NCBI RefSeq assembly: GCF_000447295.1
Contig: NZ_KE650771.1
Coordinates: forward strand, 4,619,283-4,683,282
Source: Fischerella sp. PCC 9431
GTDB lineage: Bacteria; Cyanobacteriota; Cyanobacteriia; Cyanobacteriales; Nostocaceae
Direction of reading: 5' to 3'
Length of the DNA stretch: 64,000 nt
The position numbers were made by a program, and so were the translations under genes. Under the pieces are notes generated by a model. That model did not search any database. It was not told where the DNA came from and saw only the letters and a list, made by a program, of their open reading frames with translations. How positions within the stretch are numbered: position 1 is the first letter of the stretch; the number at the start of each line of letters is the position of its first letter. Shown piece after piece: positions 1-8,986 of the stretch.

Positions 1-1
1 C

Positions 2-1192
<1,191 letters not shown>

Positions 1193-1197
1193 TTGGC

Positions 1198-1572
1198 ATG
1201 AGCAAACGTATTCTGGTTGTAGACGATGAAAAAGACATCCGTAGAGTGGTTCAAATCTCCTTGGAAAATTTTGCCGGTTGGAAAGCAGTGCTAGCTGAGT
1301 CAGGAGAGGAAGGGTTACTCAAAGTAAAGACTAACAAACCCATAGATGCTATTCTCTTAGATGTGTCGATGCCAGATATGGATGGATTTCAGGTTATTGA
1401 TCGCCTTCGCTCAAATGTCGCGACCCAATCTATTCCAGTGATACTGCTTACAGCTAAAGTGTTACCAAGCGATCGCCAGCGCTTTTCCAAGATAGGAGTT
1501 GCTGGTGTGATCACCAAACCGTTTGATCCCGTGACTGTTTGGAAACAAGTGGCTGAAATTTTGGGCTGGTAG
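1198..1572 (+). CDS. Single-domain response regulator (CheY-like receiver)
   Basis: This 124-residue protein is just a receiver domain with no output domain. The acidic pair is D9/D10 (LVVDDEKD), the phospho-acceptor is D55 (AILLDVSMPD), the switch Thr is T85 (VILLTAK) and the conserved Lys is K107 (ITKPFD). The ATG at 1198 is preferred to an upstream TTG at 1186, because the TTG lies only one or two bases after the AGAGGAGG ribosome-binding sequence (1177-1184) while the ATG begins the canonical MSKRILVVDDE start. It follows the kinase gene by 5 bases and is probably co-transcribed and phosphorylated by that kinase. Confidence 0.93.
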   Translation: MSKRILVVDDEKDIRRVVQISLENFAGWKAVLAESGEEGLLKVKTNKPIDAILLDVSMPDMDGFQVIDRLRSNVATQSIPVILLTAKVLPSDRQRFSKIGVAGVITKPFDPVTVWKQVAEILGW

Positions 1573-1838
1573 AATGAGGAGAACAACAGGGGAGGATTTG
1601 TATCAACAGTTGAGCGGATAATACAAACCAAACCATAGATTTTTTGTAATAACAACCATAGATTTTATGTAATAATAAATATTAGATACTCTTATACAGT
1701 GCTTATAAGTGTCTTACTTTTGGGTTTTATGCTCTGTCTGAGTGAGTTCAATCTTGGAAAAGCCCAGTGTCAGAGTGTAATCTATCTTCCACATATACCT
1801 TTGGGTGCGTTTTTGACCGCCCCAAAATTAATTTCATC

Positions 1839-2246
1839 ATGTCCCGTAAGCTGATTTTGCTTATTGATCACGAAGCTTCTATTCGAGCGATTTTACAAGT
1901 TTGCTTAAGTCGTCTTGGTGGCTGGGATGTGCTGTCAGTTTCTTCTCTCAATCAAGGACTGGAAGTTTTAACGATTAAAGAAGCATTATTGATCAGAAAA
2001 CCTGATGCTATTGTTCTGGATGCGCCAATGCTGGAAACAGATAGTCTTGGGATTATTGAAGAATTTATCCAACATCCACTTATTAATGATATTCCAATTA
2101 TTTTGATCACTACAAAAGCCAGTTGGTTTTCGCGTCAACAGCTGCAACAGATGAATGTTGTCGGAGCGATCGCCAAGCCTTTTAACCCTACCCAGCTACC
2201 AAAACAAATAGCTGGACTCCTGAAATGGGAATCTGAGCAAAGTTAA
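1839..2246 (+). CDS. Atypical single-domain receiver protein
   Basis: This 135-residue receiver-like protein starts MSRKLILLIDHEASIR. The phospho-acceptor D61 (AIVLDAPM), Thr91/92 (ILITTK) and Lys113 (AIAKPF) are all present. The usual acidic pair that helps bind magnesium reads Asp-His (D10, H11) instead of Asp-Asp. It is clearly related to the receiver 270 bases upstream, and both end in a hydrophobic K-Q-hydrophobic-A helix followed by LGW or LKW, so a local duplication is plausible. The start at 1839 is chosen by alignment to that neighbour; the open frame extends further upstream without recognisable sequence. Confidence 0.85.
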   Translation: MSRKLILLIDHEASIRAILQVCLSRLGGWDVLSVSSLNQGLEVLTIKEALLIRKPDAIVLDAPMLETDSLGIIEEFIQHPLINDIPIILITTKASWFSRQQLQQMNVVGAIAKPFNPTQLPKQIAGLLKWESEQS

Positions 2247-2473
2247 AATATCTTGGTCATTCTTTCAAAATCATACTATTTTTGATTCTTTTTTTTATTA
2301 ATTACTTATTTTCTGCTTATTTTTGGCTGTTAAATTGATCATAGATTTGGCATGATCATCTTTTTAAACTGTTTCTTGGTTATGTTAGAGGATGACGGTT
2401 TAGAGATGTCTATTTTTTTCATGCAAAATCAGAAATGCATTTAATATATTACTTTTCATTAGGGATATCTGCA

Positions 2474-2722
2474 ATGGACAAGCTAATATCATCTTTTAAT
2501 AAACAAACTGGAAAATTACTTTGTAACAATGACGAGACGCAAATACAATTTCTGCATGATTCCCTAGACAAAGAGAATATTAATGACTGCGACTACTATG
2601 CTCCACAGGTCACGGTTGATCTTATTCAAGAATATAAGGATGATGCTGAGTTACTAAGCATTTTCCAACAGGCGGTGCTTATGCGGTTACGCAACACAAA
2701 CAATACTACTGGTACAACCTAA
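2474..2722 (+). CDS. Small hypothetical protein
   Basis: An 82-residue acidic protein begins MDKLISSFNKQTGK and carries a C-terminal helix (DLIQEYKDDAELLSIFQQAV) that could be a short protein-interaction helix. I recognise no family. An in-frame ATG-initiated version 13 codons longer (from 2435) adds a hydrophobic stretch, but the 2474 start gives a normal soluble N-terminus. No convincing Shine-Dalgarno sequence precedes it. It has the composition of a real protein rather than a frame shadow, and it lies downstream of the receiver genes on the same strand. Confidence 0.4.
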   Translation: MDKLISSFNKQTGKLLCNNDETQIQFLHDSLDKENINDCDYYAPQVTVDLIQEYKDDAELLSIFQQAVLMRLRNTNNTTGTT

Positions 2723-2852
2723 TAAGACTTACGCATGAAAACGAAAAATCAAGGGTTTGGGGAAGGGTGCAAGGGTGTAGGGGTATAGGAGTGTATGTAT
2801 CCCAAACCCTTTGTAGGCACTTTTTTTATTTTTATATTTTTTACTTTTGTAC

Positions 2853-2880
2853 AGACGCCATTAATGGCGTCTCTATTTTT
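2853..2880 (+). terminator. Perfect 20-base palindrome followed by T-tract
   Basis: AGACGCCATT / AATGGCGTCT (2853-2872) is perfectly self-complementary and is followed by CTCTATTTTTT, which resembles an intrinsic terminator for the plus strand. It could serve the small gene ending at 2722, or be a decayed copy of the GAGACGCG...CGCGTCTC repeat family seen elsewhere in the window. Confidence 0.4.
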
Positions 2881-3265
2881 TACTTTCGCCTTGTTTGCTC
2901 ACACCCTTGTATCCATTTTCCAGCTAGGGCTTTTTTATCAGGTCACTAAAATGTTAATTATTTTGTCTCTAAGTCCTAAGCTAGTTCAACATTATCTCAA
3001 AATAAAGTATCATATATTTGCTGTTTAAAATTGCAATCAAGTTTGCAACTAATACCTTAATAATGAAAAAGTTAAGTTGAATATTAAAATAGCGATCTTC
3101 ACTAGTAAATATTTTTCTAACAAGAGATACTTTTTGAAGAATTAACTTTAGTATTGTTTAGCAAGCTCCGAACCCAAAGTCAGTTTGAAGTAAAATTTAC
3201 GAGAAAAGCTAAAAGATTGACGATATTACAGATTGGCGCTAGTATTAATGCTTTCATAAGAAAAA

Positions 3266-3393
3266 CCCCAGTGTCACTGGGGCTGGGTTGAACGTTTCCT
3301 ATGTCACTATAGTCACATAGTGATTATTCCGAAACAGTGAATTTCACCCATAAAGATGGGTAAAAATTAACCCCGGTCACACCGGGGTTAATT
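3266..3393. repeat. Cluster of four hairpins (possible structured RNA or repeat)
   Basis: In 128 bases there are four consecutive inverted repeats. CCCCAGTG/CACTGGGG (3266-3282) has a 1-base spacer. TCACTAT/ATAGTGA (3304-3323) has a 6-base spacer. ACCCAT/ATGGGT (3346-3361) has a 4-base spacer. A perfect 13-bp pair, AATTAACCCCGGT with its complement, occupies 3365-3393 with a 3-base spacer. No gene flanks it closely (nearest end 2722). It may be a non-coding RNA, a double terminator or a mobile palindromic element. Confidence 0.55.
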
Positions 3394-3721
3394 ATGGGAC
3401 TAGTGCTGAAAAGAGTTACGAGCAGAGGATCTAAGCACATTTAGCGCCAAAGACCTCAAGTGTATCAGAAGATTTTTTGTCATTTTTCCATAAAATCTCA
3501 ACACGAAAAAATGACAAACTATAGCATATGGTTATCATACACTGCCTATACAACTGCAAAATCAACAAAGGCAGACGGATCAAAGTGTAGGGGTGTGAGG
3601 ATGTACAGCTTAAGCGCTGATTACGAAACCAGCTTATCAAACCACTAGTCAGTTTAGTTTTCATCTTTCTCAATATCACTGCGTCACCGCGTTAACATCT
3701 ATCCCTAGTTTCAATTTTGCT

Positions 3722-3780
3722 TGATAATTCCTCCCAGGGTACAAGAAAGCAGATTTATCTGTAAAGTCAACCCAAAATCC
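3722..3780 (+). repeat. Dispersed repeat family (GATTTATC..CCAAAATCC)
   Basis: The sequence from GATAATTCC through GCAGATTTATCTGT to CAACCCAAAATCC recurs at 4454-4483 (plus), 21969-22029 (plus), 13381-13442 (reverse complement) and 59092-59120 (reverse complement). The shared core is about 30 bases, and in the fuller copies the similarity extends to about 60 bases. Confidence 0.7.
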
Positions 3781-4606
3781 TCAAGCATCCAGATTTATTC
3801 ATGAAATCAATCCGAAATCCTCAATCTGAAATCCTGTTAGAGGATGACCAATAATTCCTGTATGGTACGGAGCAAACAGAAAAATCTCTGGAATCAATCC
3901 AAAATCCAAAATCTATTGACGGAATACAACATTTATAGCTTTTTTCTAAGTTATAAAAACCTTAACTGAACTGTATTGAGATTTAACAAATAATATTTTT
4001 GATTTTTAGGATAAAAGTAATGATAATGATCATCTTTTTCTCAATTGTGGGGTGATACCCCTCATCAATTTGCCTAAAATATCATAATATTAACCATCCC
4101 AATAGTTCTACTTTTTCACAATACCATTATGTTATTTTGTCCTTATAAGTTTATTATTGGTTTCTTATTTTTGTAAGCTAGAATTAAACCGATAATAAAT
4201 AATTAATGTAGTTTAATCTACATTCAATGTATAGATAGGTAGCCTGAATCAATGACAAGCATTAGAAAATTTTATGATGATTATTGAATCGGTTATTATA
4301 CAGCAAAAAAATAATGTGATATTAGCCAGTAATATTTCAACTTATTTATCTGATTTAGCAAGTGCAATGTTGAGATTAATAAATTAGAAGACTATCTTTA
4401 ACTCAGTCTTTGATTTTATGATGATTTAACCAAAACGTATTTGATAGGGAAAAGCAGATTTATCCGTAGGGTCAACCCAAAATTCACAATCTAAACCCAA
4501 AATTTTTGACACTATTTTATTCTTGATTTATATGCTCTATCAAACAGCAGTTTTCAAATACATATCAAAGCTTGTATCTGTTAAAGCGAATCATGAAAAA
4601 TTGCAC

Positions 4607-4816
4607 ATGCAATTTTTCTATACAGCCAAAGTTATAGCAGTAATAATCATTTTTTTGTTGTCAAACTTCTTAGGCAATAGTGTTGCCTTAGCAGCTAATT
4701 CTTCGTCCTATGGTTACTATAAATCAGTTAATCCAACACCTGGTGCCACTAAATTACCCACAGCAACTCCAACACCTTTAGAGCCATTAAACCTGTCAAT
4801 CAATACCATTAAATAA
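4607..4816 (+). CDS. Small exported protein of unknown function
   Basis: This 69-residue protein has an N-terminal hydrophobic segment (VIAVIIIFLLSNFLG) ending in an AXA-type cleavage site (SVALAA), so it is probably secreted to the periplasm or lumen. The mature part is only about 40 residues and rich in Ser, Thr and Pro (PTPGATKLPTATPTPLEP). The ATG at 4607 is chosen because it places the signal sequence at the N-terminus; the open frame extends to 4523. It lies 11 bases before the DUF1269-like gene on the same strand, so it may be the first gene of the sulfatase block. No family recognised. Confidence 0.55.
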   Translation: MQFFYTAKVIAVIIIFLLSNFLGNSVALAANSSSYGYYKSVNPTPGATKLPTATPTPLEPLNLSINTIK

Positions 4817-4827
4817 GGTCATACGTT

Positions 4828-5391
4828 ATGAAAAATCCTGCTGAAAACCCTATTGACCTAATTGTTGCTAGATTTGGAAATCAAGAACAGGCCGTGGAAG
4901 TGCTGCAAGAGCTAAAGCACCTCAAAAAGGAAAAAATGATCGGGCTTTGGAATGCAGCAGTCATAACTAAAGATGAAAACGGTAAGCTGTTCTTCAAACA
5001 GACAGTTCAGACAGTAGGAATCAAACGCAGTGTAGGTATTTGTGGGATATTAGGGGCTATTATCGGTATTTTGGCTGGTGGACCGATTGCGGGTATTGTG
5101 CTGGGTAGCGCGTCTAGCACTCTCACCGGAAAATTTCTTGATCTGGGGTTTGACGAACAAGAACTTAGGGAAATCGGTTACTCTCTAGGCGCTGATAGTT
5201 CTGCCATTATTGCCATTATTGAACACAAGTGGGTCAGAGAACTAGTTCATACCCTCACCGAATTAGGAGCCAAAATTATTTGTCAACGTCTCAAGGACGA
5301 AGTCGCTGTGGCGATTGCCATTGATGCTGGTTTTGACAACGTAAACAGATTAAACCACGAGTCCATGCTTTGCAAATATGGGCATCCATAA
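4828..5391 (+). CDS. DUF1269-like membrane-associated protein
   Basis: This 187-residue protein shows the DUF1269 pattern: an N-terminal ferredoxin-like part (DLIVARFGNQEQAVEVLQEL) in which the protein senses or binds something unknown, a central glycine-rich hydrophobic hairpin (about residues 72-100, ICGILGAIIGILAGG), then a second alpha-beta half. The family has no established biochemical role. The gene overlaps the following FGE gene by 14 bases (5378-5391), suggesting translational coupling and hence a link to the sulfatase maturation locus. Start is ATG at 4828, after a weak GGTCA-rich leader. Confidence 0.75.
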   Translation: MKNPAENPIDLIVARFGNQEQAVEVLQELKHLKKEKMIGLWNAAVITKDENGKLFFKQTVQTVGIKRSVGICGILGAIIGILAGGPIAGIVLGSASSTLTGKFLDLGFDEQELREIGYSLGADSSAIIAIIEHKWVRELVHTLTELGAKIICQRLKDEVAVAIAIDAGFDNVNRLNHESMLCKYGHP

Positions 5392-6439
5392 TCAGAAACA
5401 TCACGATTGGCTGATATCTGCATTCTTTTGCATGTTCGCGATCGCTGTTTTGTCGATTACCCCAGTTGCAATTGCAGCTACCGCAAAAACAGCAAACTCA
5501 CCATTAACACAATTCTCTTGTCCAGAGAACATGGTGTTTATTCCTGGAGGAAGTTTCCACATTGGCTGGGATAATTCGGGTTTTGTCGAAGAGCGATCAG
5601 CGCAGGATGTAGTTGTCAGTAGCTTCTGCATCGACAAATACGAAATTACTAACGCCCAGTTTGCTGAGTTTGTCAAAGCAACAGGATACGTGACAGTTGC
5701 AGAACGTCCCTTGTCCCAAGTACAGTTTCCCTACTTACCCAATGAACAGCGCGCTCCTGGTTCTCTGGTTTTTCAGCCACCAGCGCAGAACAGCAAACAA
5801 GTAGCTTATCTAAGTTGGTGGCACTGGGTTCCGGGTGCAAATTGGCAACATCCCTTTGGTCCCAACAGCGACATCAAAGGTAAAGAAAAATACCCAGTAG
5901 TTCATATTGCCTACGAAGATGCGATCGCCTACGCCAAATGGGCTGGTAAATCACTGCCGACTGAAGCTCAGTGGGAATACGCTGCTCGTGGCAACTTAGT
6001 TAACAAAATTTATAGTTGGGGCGATCAGTATTCTGCAAAAAATGCCAATACCTGGCAAGGAATATTCCCGTTTTTCAACACAAAAACTGATGGTTATATA
6101 GGTACTGCTCCGGTAGGCTCTTTCCCAGCCAATGGTTATGAATTGTACGACATGACGGGCAACGTCTGGGAATGGACATCCGATTGGTATAGTTTAGGAC
6201 ACGCTAACAAAGCCCACACTATTAATCCCACAGGCCCAACACAGAATCAGAGCTTTGATCCGAAAAAACCTCAAGAAGGTGCATTGCATGTTATCAAAGG
6301 CGGCTCTTACCTGTGTGCAAAGAACTATTGCAGTCGCTACCGTCCAGCAGCACGGGAATCTCAAGCTCCGGATACTGGAACCACACATATTGGGTTTCGC
6401 TTGGTCAAAAAAATCGGGGATCTGGAATTGGGAAGATAA
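5378..6439 (+). CDS. Exported formylglycine-generating enzyme (sulfatase-modifying factor)
   Basis: This 353-residue FGE/SUMF1-family protein should oxidise the active-site Cys of type I sulfatases to formylglycine. The family landmarks are visible: MVFIPGGSFHIG near residue 52, NAQFAEFV, LPTEAQWEYAARG near 193-205, YDMTGNVWEWTSDW near 257-270 and the C-terminal GGSYLCAKNYCSRYRPAAR. Both catalytic cysteines of the family are present as C313 and C318. It carries a signal-peptide-like N-terminus (hydrophobic residues 11-33, AIAAT), so it is predicted to act outside the cytoplasm. The next two genes encode exported sulfatases with the CxPxR target motif, which are its probable substrates. A 14-base overlap with the upstream gene suggests coupling. 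Confidence 0.9.
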   Translation: MGIHNQKHHDWLISAFFCMFAIAVLSITPVAIAATAKTANSPLTQFSCPENMVFIPGGSFHIGWDNSGFVEERSAQDVVVSSFCIDKYEITNAQFAEFVKATGYVTVAERPLSQVQFPYLPNEQRAPGSLVFQPPAQNSKQVAYLSWWHWVPGANWQHPFGPNSDIKGKEKYPVVHIAYEDAIAYAKWAGKSLPTEAQWEYAARGNLVNKIYSWGDQYSAKNANTWQGIFPFFNTKTDGYIGTAPVGSFPANGYELYDMTGNVWEWTSDWYSLGHANKAHTINPTGPTQNQSFDPKKPQEGALHVIKGGSYLCAKNYCSRYRPAARESQAPDTGTTHIGFRLVKKIGDLELGR

Positions 6440-6537
6440 TTTGCATTTCCTTGAACCTTCGGATGACTTGCATCCAAGTCACTTAACTATATAAGTATTC
6501 AGTGATGTACGTAATTTTATTGCTCAAGCCTAATAAA

Positions 6538-8883
6538 ATGCTGAGAAGATTAATCATCTTCATACTCAGCATTTTGTTTGTATTATTGGCGATCGCACCT
6601 TCTGCATCCGCCACTGAACTTCTACCCCAACCCGATCCTCAATTTTCTGGGAAGATAGGGATTACTTACCAGACCGCCAAATCTGATCCGTCTGTACTAA
6701 AAGTACCTGAAGCCAAAAAAGACGCACCCAACATTCTCCTTGTTTTGTTAGATGATGTTGGCTTTGGAGCCGCAAAAACCTTTGGTGGTTCGATTGAAAC
6801 TCCTACCCTAGATCGATTAGCCGCCAATGGTCTACGCTATAACCGCTTTCACACCACGGCACTTTGCTCACCCACCCGTGCGGCGCTGCTTACAGGTCGT
6901 AATCATCACTCTGTTGGCTCTGGAACAATTCAGGAACTAGCAACAGCGTATCCAGGCTATACAGGTTTGATTCCCAAGAGTACCGCCACAATTGGACAAA
7001 TCTTACAGCAAAACGGTTACAGCACCGCTTGGTTTGGTAAAAATCACAATGTTCCAGATAACCAAACCAGTGGGGTAGGCCCATTTGATCGCTGGCCCAA
7101 TGGCTTGGGTTTTGACTATTTCTACGGTTTTATTGGTGGCGAAACCGACCAGTGGTATCCCACGCTATATGAGAATCAGAACCCTGTTAACCAACCGGCT
7201 ACACCAGAAGAAGGCTATAATCTGACCCACGATCTAGCAGACAAAGCCATTGCCTGGATTCGTTACGAACAAGCGATCGCACCTGATCGCCCTTTCTTCG
7301 CTTATTTTGCACCAGGAGCTACCCACGCACCTCACCAACCACCACCAAAATATCCTGAAAAGTACAGAGGTAAGTTTGATCACGGTTGGGACAAAGAACG
7401 AGAGATTATTTTTGAACGCCAGAAGAAGCTTGGTGTTATTCCTAACGATGCCCAACTTACACCACGACCGGAACAAATGCCTGCTTGGGATAGCTTCAGC
7501 CCAGAGGAGCAAACAATCTTGGCACGGGAGATGGAAACCTATGCGGGTTATTTGGAATATGCTGATCGCGAAGTTGGACGAGTAGTAGATGCGATCAAAG
7601 ACCTTGAAAAACTAGATAATACATTGATTATTTACATCGTAGGCGATAACGGTGCCAGTGCTGAAGGTAGTCTGATTGGTTCCTGTAACGAGATTCTCAA
7701 TCTCAACGGATTCAATCTGACAATGGCAGATAACCTGAAATGTTATGAAATCTGGGGCAGTTCCGAAACCTCACCGCACTATGCTGTAAGTTGGGCTTGG
7801 GCAATGGACACGCCATTTCGCTGGACAAAGCAAGTAGCTTCCCACTTTGGCGGCACTCGTAATGCGATGGTGATTTCTTGGCCAAAGCAGATTAAAGATA
7901 AAACTGGACTGCGGCAACAATTCCACCATGTAATTGATATTGCACCAACTCTGTTAGAAGTTGCTGGCATCGAAGAGCCAAGATTCTTTGACGGGATTGC
8001 TCAAAAGCCTATCGAAGGAGTGAGCTTGACTTACACCTTTGAGAAAGGAGCTAATAAGGCAGATGAACAACACGATACTCAATATTTCGAGATGTTTGGG
8101 CATCGGGCAATTTATGATGACGGTTGGATGGCATCGGCATTTCATAACCGGATGCCTTGGATTACTGCTGGTACAGTTCCCTTCGATCAAGATAAGTGGG
8201 AATTGTTCAACCTGAATGAGGATTTCACCCAAGCTAATGATTTGTCAGCAAAAAATCCTCAGAAATTAAAAGACATGCAAGCGCTTTTTCTCCTAGAAGG
8301 TGAGAAATACAATGTATTTCCTCTAGATGACCGCTTTGTTGAAAGGCTAGATGTCAACTTACGTCCCAGCTTTACAACGGGTCGTAACCACTTTGATTTC
8401 TATCCGGGGATGACTCGCCTGTCAGAAGGAACCGCACCGAATATGAAAAATAAATCCCACAGCATCACAGCTGATTTGGTAATTCCAGAGAAAGGTGCTG
8501 AAGGAGTTATTTTGGCATTGGGGGGAACTACTGGCGGTTACACTCTTTATATCAAAGACGGCAAACTCACCTACGACTACAACTGGTTTGACCTTGATCG
8601 TACCTCCATTACCTCGTCAACTTCTGTACCTACTGGTAAGGTCAAGGTGCGCTTTGACTTTGACTACGATGGTGGCGGTGCAGGTAAAGGCGGTACTGGC
8701 AAGTTGTTTATTAACGGTCGCCAAGTCGGTCAGGGTCGAATAGAAAAGACTGTTCCGGGACGATTTGGTGTAGATAGTCAGGATGTGGGGATGGATTTGC
8801 AAGCTCCTGTTAGCAACGCATATAAACCACCCTTCGCCTTTACTGGCTCGATTGAAAAAGTCAGCATTGATCTGAAGTCGTGA
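6538..8883 (+). CDS. Exported type I sulfatase (first of tandem pair)
   Basis: A formylglycine-dependent sulfatase of about 781 residues, hydrolysing sulfate esters (exact substrate unknown). The N-terminus MLRRLIIFILSILFVLL...ASA is a signal peptide, which is why the ATG at 6538 is preferred to ATG 6505. Catalytic features: metal ligands LLDDVG (D72, D73), modification motif LCSPTRAALLTGR (C110), GKNHN lysine, GATHAPH histidine and VGDNGAS metal ligands. Residues beyond about 610 form a beta-rich C-terminal domain (FTGSIEKVSIDLKS at the end). It lies 98 bases after the FGE gene. It is strongly similar to the next gene across the full length, pointing to tandem duplication. Confidence 0.92.
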   Translation: MLRRLIIFILSILFVLLAIAPSASATELLPQPDPQFSGKIGITYQTAKSDPSVLKVPEAKKDAPNILLVLLDDVGFGAAKTFGGSIETPTLDRLAANGLRYNRFHTTALCSPTRAALLTGRNHHSVGSGTIQELATAYPGYTGLIPKSTATIGQILQQNGYSTAWFGKNHNVPDNQTSGVGPFDRWPNGLGFDYFYGFIGGETDQWYPTLYENQNPVNQPATPEEGYNLTHDLADKAIAWIRYEQAIAPDRPFFAYFAPGATHAPHQPPPKYPEKYRGKFDHGWDKEREIIFERQKKLGVIPNDAQLTPRPEQMPAWDSFSPEEQTILAREMETYAGYLEYADREVGRVVDAIKDLEKLDNTLIIYIVGDNGASAEGSLIGSCNEILNLNGFNLTMADNLKCYEIWGSSETSPHYAVSWAWAMDTPFRWTKQVASHFGGTRNAMVISWPKQIKDKTGLRQQFHHVIDIAPTLLEVAGIEEPRFFDGIAQKPIEGVSLTYTFEKGANKADEQHDTQYFEMFGHRAIYDDGWMASAFHNRMPWITAGTVPFDQDKWELFNLNEDFTQANDLSAKNPQKLKDMQALFLLEGEKYNVFPLDDRFVERLDVNLRPSFTTGRNHFDFYPGMTRLSEGTAPNMKNKSHSITADLVIPEKGAEGVILALGGTTGGYTLYIKDGKLTYDYNWFDLDRTSITSSTSVPTGKVKVRFDFDYDGGGAGKGGTGKLFINGRQVGQGRIEKTVPGRFGVDSQDVGMDLQAPVSNAYKPPFAFTGSIEKVSIDLKS

Positions 8884-8986
8884 TTATAGGTAGAAAAAAT
8901 TTTTGAGGCTGCAATTAGAAACTCAAAAAATCCAGATTTTTCGCTGAAAAATCTCAAAAAAAGAGCAATTTAGGGGTAATTAACGT

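Larger units (their letters stand above)
2723..4606. other. Gene-poor region, repeats and hairpins
   Basis: About 1.9 kb with no convincing gene. It holds a palindrome with a T-tract (2853-2880), a cluster of four hairpins (3266-3393), a 12-bp inverted repeat (arms 3476-3487 and 3507-3518), copies of a dispersed GATTTATC...CCAAAATCC repeat (3722-3780 and 4454-4483) and a 7-bp inverted repeat (4205-4224). The remainder is AT-rich with no codon structure. Short open frames near 2770-3030 and 3431-3680 overlap repeats and look like chance. Confidence 0.6.

Noticed and set aside
3431..3679. Two opposite-strand short open frames as genes
   Set aside because: They overlap one another, an inverted repeat and dispersed repeat sequence, lack ribosome-binding sites and match no family.
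4607..4816. Small exported protein as a lanthipeptide-like precursor
   Set aside because: It has a Sec-type signal peptide and AXA site rather than a leader with a double-Gly motif, and no modification enzyme is adjacent.
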